Counted from the stretch's first letter, positions 52,180 through 61,499 are shown. The stretch is 64,000 nt of DNA from Oscillatoria salina IIICB1 (GCF_020144665.1 NZ_JAAHBQ010000009.1:37853-101852), one strand, 5' to 3'. Made by a program: numbers and translations. The notes: generated by a model from the letters alone, not told the origin.

Positions 52180-53166
52180 ATGGAAGTTAAATTTAAGGTA
52201 ATTCGACAGAAGCAAAAAATGGCTCCCTTCGTCGAGAGTTATACGCTGGATGTCGAGACAGGTAAGACTATTCTCGAATGTCTCAATCAGATTAAGTGGG
52301 AACTGGATGGAAGTTTAACTTTTCGTAAGAATTGCCGCAACACTATTTGTGGTAGTTGCGGAATGAAAATTAATGGTCGTTCGGCTTTAGCTTGTAAAGA
52401 AAATGTGGGTAGCGAACTAGCACGAATGGGCAAAACCTCAACTGAGGAAATCCCAGAAATTACGGTTGCACCTCTGGGAAATATGCCTGTAATTAAAGAT
52501 TTAGTCGTGGATATGAGTGGTTTCTGGGACAATTTGGAGCAAGTAGAACCTTATGTTAGTACGAGAGGGAGAGTAATTCCAGAACGAGAGTTTCTTCAGT
52601 CTCCAGAAGAGCGCGAGATCCTCGATCGAATGGGCAATTGTATCATGTGTGGTGCTTGTTATTCGGAATGTAATGCTCGTGCTGTGAACCCGGATTTTGT
52701 GGGACCTCACGCCCTTGCCAAAGCACAACGCATGGTGGTAGACTCTCGCGATACAGAAGTTGAGCCGAGGCTGGAAAAATACAACAAAGGAACTCAGGGA
52801 GTCTGGGGCTGTACTCGCTGTTATTTTTGTAATGCTGTTTGTCCGATGGAAGTCGCACCAATGGATCGAATTGGTAAAATTAAACAGCAAATTTTAGACC
52901 GTAAGAATGCTCAAACGAGTCGTTCAATTCGCCATCGGAAAGTTTTGATCGATCTAGTTAAACAAGGTGGTTGGATTGATGAGCGTAAATTTGGCGTGAT
53001 GGTAGTAGGGAATTATTTTCGCGATTTACAAGGTTTACTCAGTCTCGCACCTCTGGGATTAAGAATGTTAGCCAAAGGCAAATTTCCACTTTTTTTTGAA
53101 CCCTCAGAAGGAACTGAAGAAGTGCGATCGCTAATCGAGCGAGTTCAAAATTTACCCAAGGATTAG
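52180..53166 (+). CDS. sdhB: Succinate dehydrogenase/fumarate reductase iron-sulfur subunit
   Basis: A 328-residue protein. The [2Fe-2S] domain has Cys52, Cys57, Cys60 and Cys72 in NCRNTICGSCGMKINGRSAL and the following AC. The C-terminal ferredoxin part has CIMCGACYSECNA and CTRCYFCNAVCPMEVAP for the [4Fe-4S] and further clusters. This is the SdhB/FrdB layout, with a longer C terminus than in E. coli (about 238 aa), as usual in cyanobacteria. It passes electrons from the flavoprotein subunit to plastoquinone in the thylakoid chain. No sdhA is adjacent. Confidence 0.9.
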   Translation: MEVKFKVIRQKQKMAPFVESYTLDVETGKTILECLNQIKWELDGSLTFRKNCRNTICGSCGMKINGRSALACKENVGSELARMGKTSTEEIPEITVAPLGNMPVIKDLVVDMSGFWDNLEQVEPYVSTRGRVIPEREFLQSPEEREILDRMGNCIMCGACYSECNARAVNPDFVGPHALAKAQRMVVDSRDTEVEPRLEKYNKGTQGVWGCTRCYFCNAVCPMEVAPMDRIGKIKQQILDRKNAQTSRSIRHRKVLIDLVKQGGWIDERKFGVMVVGNYFRDLQGLLSLAPLGLRMLAKGKFPLFFEPSEGTEEVRSLIERVQNLPKD

Positions 53167-53194
53167 CGATCGCTTCGTGCTAATTAAAATAAAC

Positions 53195-53223
53195 ACTACA
53201 AAAGTTATTCCGACTTTTGTAGT
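53195..53223. terminator. Bidirectional terminator between sdhB and the HtrA-like gene
   Basis: ACTACAAAAGT (53195-53205) and ACTTTTGTAGT (53213-53223) form a perfect 11-bp stem with a 7-base loop, six bases before the stop of the convergent protease gene. Confidence 0.75.
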
Positions 53224-53228
53224 TTAAA

Positions 53229-54377
53229 CTAGCGACCAGCAAAATTTGCAGTAGCTCGCAAACGATATTCTCCTGATTGTCCTCCATCATAAGAGTTGAC
53301 AATCAGGCGATAAACGCCGCTTACTCGTAGTGTTACCGTAATTCTGGCATTATTACCGCCACCACCATCATCATCTTGAGCAACTTCTTCGCCATTGGGA
53401 TCGAGCAAAATTAAGTAAGGATCGATTTCCCGACTAATCATTTCAATTTGCACGCGCTGACCTGCTCTCCCTTCAAAAGTATAGAGGTCAAAGAAGCTAT
53501 TATCTACAGGTAAAACACCGTCTCCCTGTTCGAGTCTGCCATTAATCGCTGCACCATTAAGAGGTAATCTTAAAGCAGGTGGTTGATTATCTGGAGATGC
53601 CGCAGTTTGAGGCGATGTTGGAGCGCGTCCCGATCGCGCCGCAGTAATAAAAGGTGCTACGCGATCGACGGGAATAGCAAAACCAATACCAATATTACCC
53701 GCTCTTTCTCGACTGGTAAAAATTATCGTATTTACCCCAATTAATTCTCCTTTACTGTTGAGCAAAGGACCGCCCGAATTACCCGGATTAAGTGCTGCAT
53801 CTGTTTGAATTAAACCACGCGATCGGTCGATACGGCTAACTATTCCAATCGTAAAAGTTCCTTGAAACTGACCGAAAGGATTACCGATCGCAAATGCTCT
53901 TTGACCGACTTGTACCGATCCCGCAGGTGCAAGTTTAACTGTTGGTAAATTATTATTAGCACCTCGCAGGCGTAACAAAGCCAAATCTAGCCCATTTTCA
54001 CCAAAACCCATGACTTCGGCTCCGAAGCGTCTCCCATCCTGTAAATCGACAGAAACAGTACGCGCTCCCGCTACGACATGAGCATTAGTCAAAACTAAAC
54101 CATCGGGACTAATAATTGTACCACTACCTTTACTGCGACCAGAATTAATCGAGACTACCGCCGGACTTGCACGCTGATAAACACGAATATTGATTTGTTC
54201 GTCAGCATCTTGAGCTAAGGCGCTTTGAGGCTGAAAAAATTGTAGTTGTGGAGGGAAACCCAGTAGCTCAAAAAAAGAGCGATCGCCAATTAAATTCGTC
54301 CCAAAGGCAGCTATGACTATGATTAATACTGACTTTACCCTACGCCGAGTTTTGCTGCTCATCGGAGATTTTCTCAT
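53229..54377 (-). CDS. HtrA-like serine protease with C-terminal PPC domain
   Basis: A 382-residue exported protease. An N-terminal signal anchor (about 15-32) precedes a trypsin-like domain with the triad His100 (LTNAHVVAGA), Asp131 (NGLDLALLRL) and Ser201 (NPGNSGGPLL). Instead of the PDZ domain of HtrA/Deg, residues about 275-380 form a pre-peptidase C-terminal (PPC) beta domain (FFDLYTFEGRAGQRVQIEM, YLILLDPNGEEVAQDDDGGG, GVYRLIVNSYDGGQSGEYRL). It likely degrades or processes periplasmic proteins. Upstream lies a 14-bp tandem repeat tract. Confidence 0.88.
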   Translation of the reverse strand: MRKSPMSSKTRRRVKSVLIIVIAAFGTNLIGDRSFFELLGFPPQLQFFQPQSALAQDADEQINIRVYQRASPAVVSINSGRSKGSGTIISPDGLVLTNAHVVAGARTVSVDLQDGRRFGAEVMGFGENGLDLALLRLRGANNNLPTVKLAPAGSVQVGQRAFAIGNPFGQFQGTFTIGIVSRIDRSRGLIQTDAALNPGNSGGPLLNSKGELIGVNTIIFTSRERAGNIGIGFAIPVDRVAPFITAARSGRAPTSPQTAASPDNQPPALRLPLNGAAINGRLEQGDGVLPVDNSFFDLYTFEGRAGQRVQIEMISREIDPYLILLDPNGEEVAQDDDGGGGNNARITVTLRVSGVYRLIVNSYDGGQSGEYRLRATANFAGR

Positions 54378-54396
54378 ATCTTTGTGGAACGGGGAT

Positions 54397-54573
54397 TGAG
54401 GATTAGGAATTGGTGATTAGGGATTAGAGATTGGTGATTAGGGACTGGGGGCTGGGAAGATAAACTGTTCACTGATAACTGTTCACTGATAACTGTTCAC
54501 TGATAACTGTTCACTGTTCACTGATAACTGTTCACTGATAACTGTTCACTGATAACTGTTCACTGTTCACTGA
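54397..54573. repeat. G-rich heptads and 14-bp ACTGTTCACTGATA tandem repeat
   Basis: The 213-bp gap between the protease and the TolB-like gene has GATTAGG/GATTGG units (54397-54455) followed by about eight copies of ACTGTTCACTGATA (54464-54573), one of them truncated to seven bases. Such arrays are prone to slippage. Confidence 0.8.
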
Positions 54574-54590
54574 AATCCCCAGTCCCCTGA

Positions 54591-55112
54591 TTACCTAAGA
54601 TTTAAAGGTTTTCCGGAACGGTCATAAACTAAAATATCCCATTGACCGTCAGTAGCTACTTCAAAAGCGATAATTTCACCATTAGCACTAATTGTTGGGT
54701 TACGGACTTCCCCTTGAACATTGGCTGTTAAGTTTCTTTTAATTTCGAGATTGCGATCGTAGATGTAAATGTTAGTTTGTCCTTGACTGCTAGCTGTAAA
54801 AACGATGTAGCGACCATCTTCAGAAACAGAAGGATCGGAAGCGATCGCGTCTAAAGAATTTAGTCCGGGTAAATCTAACAAACGTCGCTGATTAGCATCA
54901 TATAGATATACATCCTGAGAACCGTTGCGATCGCTAACAAAAACAATATACTCAGAAGCTATTTGCGGTGATAATTCTGATGCAGGACTATTTAAACTGC
55001 GTCCACTGCGATCGAAGGGAAAATTTAGCAGTCGAGGATAACCTCCACAGCTAGTTAAAATACTGCTCATTGCTACCACCGCAATTAAGAAAATCTGTTT
55101 TTGCTTGACCAT
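54591..55112 (-). CDS. TolB-like beta-propeller lipoprotein
   Basis: About 173 residues starting at ATG 55112, MVKQKQIFLIAVVAMSSILT followed by SCGG, a signal peptide with a lipobox Cys. The rest holds TolB/PD40-type repeats (EYIVFVSDRNGSQDVYLYDA, RYIVFTASSQGQTNIYIYDR, EIIAFEVATDGQWDILVYDR), each a propeller blade motif. It is therefore a short partial propeller anchored in the envelope. It starts one base after the stop of its paralogue (TGA-A-ATG), so the pair is translationally coupled. Confidence 0.8.
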   Translation of the reverse strand: MVKQKQIFLIAVVAMSSILTSCGGYPRLLNFPFDRSGRSLNSPASELSPQIASEYIVFVSDRNGSQDVYLYDANQRRLLDLPGLNSLDAIASDPSVSEDGRYIVFTASSQGQTNIYIYDRNLEIKRNLTANVQGEVRNPTISANGEIIAFEVATDGQWDILVYDRSGKPLNLR

Positions 55113-55113
55113 T

Positions 55114-55674
55114 TCATTGAAAATTACGGACAGGAGTACCGTCACGCACATCTAACTCTACTCTCGGTCCGCGATCTAATACCTCAATATCCCATTGACC
55201 CCGACGGGCGCTTTCAAAGACGATATAACGTCCATCAGGACTAATTTGAGGATTGCGTACCCAGCTACGATAATTTTGGCTAAGAATTTGCGATCGCTGG
55301 ATTGCTCGGTCATAAAGAGCTATTTGCGGTCGTCCTGCTTCGTTAACCAGATAGACAATGTAACGCCCAGTACGACTTAAACTGGGACTTTGAGCCAAAG
55401 CCCCATTTTTATTTAAACCTGTTACTTCGACAAATCGCTGACGTTCGAGGTCGTAAATTAAGATTTGACTGATTCCATTACGATTAGAAACGAAACTCAA
55501 GAAGCGACCATCGCCACTTAAACTCGGTTGCTCATCGTTATAACGGCTATTTAGTTCTCCAGAACCTGTAGGTAAGTTAGGATTCCCGCAAGCGGTAGTT
55601 AAACCTAACAAACTCAAAGCGATCGCCCAATGTTGGACGATCTTCTTTCCCCATCGGTGAGTTATCCTGCTCAC
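55114..55674 (-). CDS. TolB-like beta-propeller lipoprotein, upstream paralogue
   Basis: A 186-residue protein with a signal peptide and lipobox (LGLTTACGNPN). It carries three or four PD40 blades (GRFLSFVSNRNGISQILIYD, RYIVYLVNEAGRPQIALYDR, RYIVFESARRGQWDIEVLDR). It is a paralogue of the gene that follows it. Together they may complete a propeller. Function unknown. The C terminus runs up to the start of the downstream gene. Confidence 0.8.
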   Translation of the reverse strand: MSRITHRWGKKIVQHWAIALSLLGLTTACGNPNLPTGSGELNSRYNDEQPSLSGDGRFLSFVSNRNGISQILIYDLERQRFVEVTGLNKNGALAQSPSLSRTGRYIVYLVNEAGRPQIALYDRAIQRSQILSQNYRSWVRNPQISPDGRYIVFESARRGQWDIEVLDRGPRVELDVRDGTPVRNFQ

Positions 55675-55716
55675 TAGCTTTTGCTGCGCGATCGCGCTGA
55701 ACTTTTCACTACTGAA

Positions 55717-56595
55717 TTAATATTCTGTACTACCGAGATTTGGCTCGTCTGTGTCTTCTGGTCTATTTCTCGGTTCTGGTTCCTCTGGACTATCGATTGG
55801 CTCGTAATCCACATAATCAGCATAATCTTCCCTCACATTTTCTGTATTTCTGGGGGAAGAATAGTCAGGACTTGAAGGACGAGGATTGCGCGGTCTTGTC
55901 GGTCTTGTCGGTCTTGTGGGTCGAGAAACAGGTTCATCTAAACCCACATCCGGACGCGGACGGCGAGGACGAGTTGCACTAGGACGGGGGGGGCTTTCCC
56001 AACCATCTGATGATGTATCTTCCCACTCTCCATACCGTTCGCTATAGCGATCTGTTGGTGGTGGACTACTCGGACGTGGGCGTGAAGTACGTGGGGGACG
56101 GCTTCGCGAAGGCGGTGCTTCTGAAGTTCCCCGCGTTCTTACGCTACGCGGATCTTCTGTTTCGTAGCTAGAACGACGAGTTGGGCGAGGATCTTGCGTT
56201 CCCCGGAGCCGACGTTTTTCATAAATATCTTCTTCGTACGGCTCTAGTTCGTCCAATTCCGCTTGTCGGTACACCTTACTTACCGGACGTACATCATCAG
56301 TCATCGGTGTATTCCGTTTTGCTTCCTGGTAAGTTAGTCCTCGCAAACGCAAGGTTTCCACCGCAAAAAATATCGTCGAACCAGTTAACAAAAACTGACC
56401 AAATTGCAGAATTGGATCGAGTCGCCATCCCTGAAACAAAAGGATGAAACCGCATAATAATCCTACTGCGGCAAAAAATATATCGTGATCCCTAGATAAT
56501 TCTGGACGTATAGTACGCAGAAAATATAATCCTGCTCCTGCTACCGCCAGAAATATTCCCAGAATACTTGCTGAGTTCAGCCCAAAATTTACCAT
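55717..56595 (-). CDS. ycf66: Ycf66 family protein
   Basis: A 292-residue protein. The N-terminal third has three membrane helices (about 8-26, 39-56, 62-80) with the Ycf66 sequence LNSASILGIFLAVAGAGLYF and GFILLFQGWRLDPILQFGQF. The remaining two thirds are a low-complexity Arg/Pro/Ser-rich tail (TRPTRPTRPRNPRPSSPDYS) that varies among relatives. Ycf66 is found in cyanobacteria and some plastids, and its role is not known. It neighbours psbX, a usual arrangement. Confidence 0.88.
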   Translation of the reverse strand: MVNFGLNSASILGIFLAVAGAGLYFLRTIRPELSRDHDIFFAAVGLLCGFILLFQGWRLDPILQFGQFLLTGSTIFFAVETLRLRGLTYQEAKRNTPMTDDVRPVSKVYRQAELDELEPYEEDIYEKRRLRGTQDPRPTRRSSYETEDPRSVRTRGTSEAPPSRSRPPRTSRPRPSSPPPTDRYSERYGEWEDTSSDGWESPPRPSATRPRRPRPDVGLDEPVSRPTRPTRPTRPRNPRPSSPDYSSPRNTENVREDYADYVDYEPIDSPEEPEPRNRPEDTDEPNLGSTEY

Positions 56596-56839
56596 TGCTG
56601 CTCTCCTAAGTCAGTGTTATCTTAGCGAGTCTCGATCTCAATTTTCTACTTTAAGTCTAAATATTCTGGGTCGCCCTAGCGGAACCTGAACAGTGACTAC
56701 TTTTTTTATAATAACTTTTTGCTGAGTTTGATTTCAAAGTCAAAGCTTTACTTAATTTCAGCTTTCTCAAAGAGAGTAAATCGAATGGCGATCGCTCCCT
56801 TGTGAGAAAACTGAAGTTTAGTTATTTTTCCCCGAAATT

Positions 56840-56962
56840 TTACGAAGAACGACGGATTCTATCTTTCTGGCTGATAAAGATCAGCGCAACTGTCGCTGGG
56901 ATGACTACAACTAAAGCTCCAGCTAGCAGGCTATACAAAAAGTTTGCTAATGAGGGTGTCAT
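56840..56962 (-). CDS. psbX: Photosystem II subunit PsbX
   Basis: A 40-residue gene read from ATG 56962. It begins [20 protein letters not shown], continues through one membrane helix and ends [10 protein letters not shown]. This is the PsbX signature and length. PsbX lies near cytochrome b559 in photosystem II and affects quinone turnover. It is upstream of ycf66 on the same strand (gap 56596-56839 with no gene). Confidence 0.94.
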   Translation of the reverse strand: MTPSLANFLYSLLAGALVVVIPATVALIFISQKDRIRRSS

Positions 56963-57040
56963 AGATTCTCAACCTTTGTTAATTTTTGACATTGTTAATT
57001 ACTAATTTTAATATTTTGTCATCTAAAAGGGAAAGTTTTT

Positions 57041-57237
57041 TGGGGATTGGGGATTGGGGATTAGGGATTGGGGATTGGGGACCCTTGGATTGGGGATTGG
57101 GGGACTTGGGAGAGGGGGAAGACTTGGGAGACAAGGAGGAATAGTTAGACGTTGACTGATAACTGGTAAATGCGGGTACGTGATAACTGATAACTGGTAA
57201 ATGCGGGTACGTGATAACTGATAACTGATAACTGTTA
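57041..57237. repeat. Heptad G-rich repeats and GATAACTG/GCGGGTACGT tandem units
   Basis: Within the 348-bp gap between psbX and yggT. GGGGATT units (57041-57110) are followed by two copies of GATAACTGGTAAATGCGGGT-ACGT (about 57158-57216) and then by GATAACT triplets. No gene is seen there. Confidence 0.8.
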
Positions 57238-57310
57238 AACTAAAGTTGTTTTAGTTACAAAACTTGATATTTTTCTCAGTTTAGTCAAATTTAGCTTGAC
57301 ATTATTGCAA

Positions 57311-57598
57311 ATGAATGGTATTGAAGTCGCAAATTTGAGTTTGAGCATTCTTTTAGCACTGATGACATTGTTGTTCATCTTCCGAATTGTCTTAACTTGG
57401 TATCCCCAAGCAGAGTTAAATCGCTTTCCCTTGAATGTAATTGCTGTTCCCACAGAACCGTTTCTCGCCCCATCGCGGAAAATTGTACCACCGATAGGCG
57501 GAGTGGATATTACACCGATTATTTGGGTCGGTATTTGTTCGTTACTGCGAGAGATTTTAGTAGGACAGCAAGGCTTACTGACGATGATGATGAGGTGA
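57311..57598 (+). CDS. YggT family membrane protein (Ycf19-like)
   Basis: About 95 residues from ATG 57311, MNGIEVANLSLSILL (a TTG at 57296 would add five). It has two membrane regions and the YggT signature FRIVLTWYPQAELNRFP, LAPSRKIVPPIGGVDITPII. In cyanobacteria and plastids this family (Ycf19/CCB3-like) has been linked to cytochrome b6 maturation or cell division. It is encoded opposite to accC and psbX; the psbX-yggT-accC neighbourhood is often conserved. Confidence 0.85.
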   Translation: MNGIEVANLSLSILLALMTLLFIFRIVLTWYPQAELNRFPLNVIAVPTEPFLAPSRKIVPPIGGVDITPIIWVGICSLLREILVGQQGLLTMMMR

Positions 57599-57613
57599 TT
57601 AGGGATTGGGTTT

Positions 57614-57820
57614 AGTGAACAGTGAACAGTGACCAGTGACCAGTGACCAGTGACCAGTGACCAGTGACCAGTGACCAGTGACCAGTGACCAGTTTATCCT
57701 CCTTGTCCCCCTTGTCCCCCAATCCCCAATTCCCAGTCCAAGGGTCCCCAATTCCCAGTCCAAGGGTCCCCAATCCCCAGTCCAAGGGTCCCCAGTCCCC
57801 AGTCCCCAGTCCCCAGTCCC
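57614..57820. repeat. AGTGACC decamer array and inverse-oriented CCCCAGT heptads
   Basis: About ten copies of AGTGACC (or AGTGAAC) lie at 57614-57690, followed by CCCCCTTGTCCC text and CCCCAGT/CCCCAAT units with a recurring CCAAGGGTCCC element up to 57820. The arrays fill the gap between yggT and accC. Confidence 0.85.
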
Positions 57821-57825
57821 CCCGA

Positions 57826-59172
57826 TCATTTAAGTAGATGTTGTTCGACAAAATTGGTGTAAACTTCTCCAGCCAAGAAAGCAGGAGTTTCGAGAATCTT
57901 TTGATGAAAGCCAATTGTCGTGGGAATACCTGTAATCGCGAATTCACGTAAAGCGCGTTTCATTCGTGCGATCGCCGCTTCCCGATTTGGTCCCCAAACA
58001 ATTAATTTACCAATCAGCGAGTCGTAATAAGGGGGAATTTCGTAATCAGTGTAGACGTGAGAATCAATGCGAACTCCTGGACCTCCTGGAGGTAAATAAG
58101 CACTAATTCTACCTGGTTGAGGGCGAAAATTGCGATCGGGATCTTCAGCATTAATGCGACATTCGATCGCGTGTCCCTTCAGTTGAACTTGTTTTTGGTT
58201 TAATGGTAATTTTTCTCCATGAGCAATACGAATTTGTTGGCTGATTAAATCTAATCCCGTAATCATCTCAGTGACAGGATGTTCCACTTGAATGCGAGTA
58301 TTCATCTCCATAAAGTAGAAATTGCCACTGTTATCAACGAGAAACTCAACCGTCCCCGCACCAACGTAGTTAATCGACTTCGCAGCCCTGACTGCGGCAG
58401 CGCCCATTTTTGAGCGAAGTTCGCGAGTCATCACTGGGCTAGGCGCTTCTTCCAGTAATTTTTGGTGACGACGCTGAATCGAACAATCTCTTTCTCCGAG
58501 ATGGATTACATTTCCGTAGCTATCAGCTAAAATTTGAAACTCGATATGACGGGGACGTTCGATAAACTTTTCCAAATAAACCCCAGGATTACCAAAAGCA
58601 GCCTCCGCTTCGCCTTGAGCCGCATGAAAAAGCTTAGAAAACTCGCTTTCATCTCGTACTAAACGCATACCGCGTCCGCCCCCGCCCGCCGTAGCCTTAA
58701 TCATCACCGGAAAGCCAATTTCTTTGGCGATCGCCCTTGCCTCTTTTTCCGACTCCAAAAGTCCTTCACTTCCCGGTACTGTCGGAACTCCGGCTTTTTG
58801 CATCGTTTTTTTCGCCGTTGATTTATCTCCCATCGCCAAAATTGCCGAAGCAGTCGGACCGATAAAAGAAATCTGATGATCGGCACAAATTTCGGCAAAG
58901 CGAGCATTTTCCGCCAGAAAACCATAACCTGGATGAATCGCTGTCGCATTACGAGTGAGAGCGGCAGCAATAATGTTAGGAATATTAAGATAGCTTTTGT
59001 TACTAGGAGGATGTCCGATGCAAACGCTTTCATCTGCTAGCTGAACGTGCAGGGCGTGACGGTCAATTGTTGAGTGAACCGCCACTGTAGCTATGCCCAT
59101 TTCTTCACAGCTACGCAGTATTCGTAGAGCAATTTCCCCTCGATTAGCAATTAATATTTTGGCAAACGGCAT
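57826..59172 (-). CDS. accC: Biotin carboxylase subunit of acetyl-CoA carboxylase
   Basis: A 448-residue ATP-grasp enzyme from ATG 59172 ([20 protein letters not shown]). A frame open to 59229 would add 19 residues not found in relatives. It carries the glycine loop [44 protein letters not shown], and [20 protein letters not shown] with the catalytic Glu/Arg region. AccC carboxylates biotin on AccB using bicarbonate and ATP in the first committed step of fatty acid synthesis. Confidence 0.96.
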   Translation of the reverse strand: MPFAKILIANRGEIALRILRSCEEMGIATVAVHSTIDRHALHVQLADESVCIGHPPSNKSYLNIPNIIAAALTRNATAIHPGYGFLAENARFAEICADHQISFIGPTASAILAMGDKSTAKKTMQKAGVPTVPGSEGLLESEKEARAIAKEIGFPVMIKATAGGGGRGMRLVRDESEFSKLFHAAQGEAEAAFGNPGVYLEKFIERPRHIEFQILADSYGNVIHLGERDCSIQRRHQKLLEEAPSPVMTRELRSKMGAAAVRAAKSINYVGAGTVEFLVDNSGNFYFMEMNTRIQVEHPVTEMITGLDLISQQIRIAHGEKLPLNQKQVQLKGHAIECRINAEDPDRNFRPQPGRISAYLPPGGPGVRIDSHVYTDYEIPPYYDSLIGKLIVWGPNREAAIARMKRALREFAITGIPTTIGFHQKILETPAFLAGEVYTNFVEQHLLK

Positions 59173-59301
59173 TTTGGGTGCAGTTAATTTAGGATTATCA
59201 AAGTTATTCAATCTTGTAGAAACGGTCAAAGCAATTTCTACGGTTGGAGATGGAATGCTGCTTTTATTGCAGGCGCAACCAAGTTAAGCTAACTAAGCTA
59301 A

Positions 59302-59345
59302 CTGTCTCAGCAAGCATTTTCAATCTGTTGCTTCTTCTGAGACAG
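59302..59345. other. Hairpin in the gap upstream of accC
   Basis: CTGTCTCAG (59302-59310) and CTGAGACAG (59337-59345) pair, with an inner AAGCA/TGCTT step. On the minus strand a 24-codon frame (GTG-GCG-ATG start, ending in QQIENAC) overlaps it, too short to claim as a gene. It could be the terminator of the 87-residue protein gene or a leader element of accC. The rest of the 338-bp gap shows nothing else. Confidence 0.4.
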
Positions 59346-59510
59346 GATCTTGGCAATTAAGCTAGGTGCCACTGTCGGCGCAGCCATCGCCACAGATTCT
59401 TTGCTCAGAGATTCCCCATCAAAGAAAACAAGCGGCTTTCCGTTACCCTACTCTACCTTGAGAGAGTACCGATCGCACGCACAAATTATTTTCTGAGAGA
59501 TTTCGATCGC

Positions 59511-59774
59511 CTACTCGAAAAACGGGGGACTTTCCCGATTAGCAAACTCTGAAGGCGGGCGATCGCTACTCCAAGCCCACCACGCTTTACCACACTGACA
59601 ATCATAAAACTCTTGCCACTTACGGCGATAGTCTTCGCTCATTACAGGTGCGCGACGGTTGATCCATACTTGTTTGGCTTCTGCGGCACTTGCACGACAG
59701 TTAGGACAGCAAAATTGTACAGCGTGACTAGCTGTTTTTGTCCACTCTGGAGGGGTTGGGCTAGCAAAATCCAT
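59511..59774 (-). CDS. Small zinc-ribbon-like conserved protein
   Basis: An 87-residue protein with Cys22-Cys23-x2-Cys26 (QFCCPNCRASAAEAKQVWIN) and Cys59-x-Cys61 (FYDCQCGKAWWAW), a likely zinc ribbon. It starts MDFASPTPPEWTKTASHAVQ. I recall small conserved proteins of this kind in cyanobacteria but no function. It is upstream of accC on the same strand. The gap 59775-60113 to its right (339 bp) holds no recognisable gene or repeat. Confidence 0.65.
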   Translation of the reverse strand: MDFASPTPPEWTKTASHAVQFCCPNCRASAAEAKQVWINRRAPVMSEDYRRKWQEFYDCQCGKAWWAWSSDRPPSEFANRESPPFFE

Positions 59775-60113
59775 CTAAATTTTCCTACGATTTACAGCAT
59801 CTTTTCGGCTTGTTTTCGTTAAAACAAGCTCTGACACCCATTTTCTAAAAGAATGCGACCGAAAATTCTTTCCGGGCTTCTTATCGGTAATTTTCTGTCA
59901 ATAAATGAATTGTATTACTGCTTATGCTTCGATCCTAGTATTTCCACGGTCGCGAGAGATGAAAATTATTTTTTGTTGTCTCCTTTACAGTGTTTGCCCA
60001 ACTGTTATATTCTCGGTTATTGTCTCTCTCGAACTCGGTAGTATGTCTTGAGGATTTGATTTGCAGATGCTCGAACTAGACATCTACACCATTGGTGAGG
60101 AAGAATAATTTTT

Positions 60114-61499
60114 ATGTCTCACCCTTTATATCTCAACTTGATTTCTTTTGCCGGTATTTTTGCTCTCGGCGCGATCGCCTGGCTTTTTTCTGAAGATAGA
60201 AGCGTTTCTTCTCTACCTTGGCGCGTGATTTTTGGTGGCGTTAGCTTGCAGTTACTCTTAGGTTTTTTCGTTTTTTACTTTTCACCTACTCGCGCTCTTC
60301 TCGAGCTTTTAAATCATCTTCTCGATAATATCTTTTTGGCTGCTGATGCTGGTGCGAGATTTGTTTTTGGTATTAACATGGTTCCGGTTCCAGGTCAAGG
60401 AGCTGATGTGAATTTAGGTTATATTTTTGCTTTTCGCGCCCTGCCCGCAGTCATTTTCTTTTCAGGTTTGATGGCTTTGCTGTATAACTTGGGTTTAATT
60501 CAGCCAATTGTCAAGTTGTTTGCCAAATTATTTTACAAAACGAGTGGTTTAAGTGGGGCAGAAACTTTAAGCGGAACAGTAAATATTTTTGTCGGGATCG
60601 AAGCAATTATTGCTGTCAAACCATTTTTAGCAAAAATGACTCGCAGTGAACTTTGTACGATTCTGGCTTGTAGTTTTGGGACGGCAGCATCTTCAACTTT
60701 AGCAGTTTATGTTACCTTTCTTAAACCCGTGTTTCCCGAAATTTTGGCACATTTGGTCGCAGCCTCAATTTTGGCGATTCCAGCTTGCTTTGTGTTAGCA
60801 AAAATTTTAGTTCCTGAAAAAGAAATTTCCCAGACAGGGAGAGAGATAGAGAATCAGCCAGAACAAGTAAATTGGTCGGAAAGCGAGAAAGGAAAAAGAA
60901 GCAGAAGAAATCGACAAAAATTAACTGCCCAAGAAGCCGCGATCGCGGGTGCATTAGATGGTATAAAAATGGCAGTATCGATTGTGGCGGTAGTAATTTT
61001 GATTCTAGGCTTACTCTACCTGATCGAGCTAACCTTTATTTCGGTAGCTAGTTGGCGCAGATTTGAGAATCCTTTACCTGCCTCAATCGGACATTTCTTT
61101 AACGTTGTTAACTTACGCAATCTCGTGGGTTTCATTTTTTATCCTCTAGCACTGTTAACTGGCGTTCCCTTTGATGAATCCTGGACGGCTTCAGTTTTGG
61201 TTGGACGGCGATTAATCGAAACGGCAATCCCTTCTTATCGGGCTTTAGCAGACGCTTATTTAGCAGGAGATATCAGTTCGAGGACATTGTTAATTGTTAG
61301 TTATGCTTTGGCGGGAGTTGCTCATCTCGCGTCAGCAGGAATCTTTATTGGTGGGGTTTGCGCTTTGATTCCCCAAAGACGGCGCGAAGTTATTGAATTA
61401 GGAGGAAAAGCTTTATTTATCGGGACTTTAGCGACGATAACTGTTGCTTGTGTCGCTGGGGTATTCGATTTCGGTAGTTCGACTATTTTAGGAAACTAA
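60114..61499 (+). CDS. Concentrative nucleoside transporter (NupC/CNT family), first copy
   Basis: A 461-residue protein with about nine to ten helices. The CNT hallmarks are FAFRALPAVIFFSGLMALLY, the nucleoside-site stretch SGAETLSGTVNIFVGIEAII followed by KPFLAKMTRSEL, and ASSTLAVYV. A basic cytoplasmic loop (KGKRSRRNRQKL, about residue 265) is unusual. CNT proteins import nucleosides with H+ or Na+. It lies 40 bp upstream of a paralogue in the same direction. Confidence 0.87.
   Translation: MSHPLYLNLISFAGIFALGAIAWLFSEDRSVSSLPWRVIFGGVSLQLLLGFFVFYFSPTRALLELLNHLLDNIFLAADAGARFVFGINMVPVPGQGADVNLGYIFAFRALPAVIFFSGLMALLYNLGLIQPIVKLFAKLFYKTSGLSGAETLSGTVNIFVGIEAIIAVKPFLAKMTRSELCTILACSFGTAASSTLAVYVTFLKPVFPEILAHLVAASILAIPACFVLAKILVPEKEISQTGREIENQPEQVNWSESEKGKRSRRNRQKLTAQEAAIAGALDGIKMAVSIVAVVILILGLLYLIELTFISVASWRRFENPLPASIGHFFNVVNLRNLVGFIFYPLALLTGVPFDESWTASVLVGRRLIETAIPSYRALADAYLAGDISSRTLLIVSYALAGVAHLASAGIFIGGVCALIPQRRREVIELGGKALFIGTLATITVACVAGVFDFGSSTILGN

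Noticed and set aside
54464..54573. Tandem array that looked CRISPR-like
   Set aside because: Units are 14 bp and contiguous with no spacers, and there is no cas gene in the window.
55740..57005. Plus-strand frames opposite ycf66 and psbX
   Set aside because: They are antisense to recognised genes, and their composition follows from the Arg/Pro-rich codons on the other strand.
57614..57820. Repeat array considered as a plasmid or phage iteron origin
   Set aside because: No replication initiator gene nearby, and the units match the genome-wide G-rich repeat type.
59340..59430. Minus-strand 24-codon frame ending in QQIENAC upstream of accC
   Set aside because: Too short, without a ribosome site or recognised homology; kept only as a note on the hairpin.
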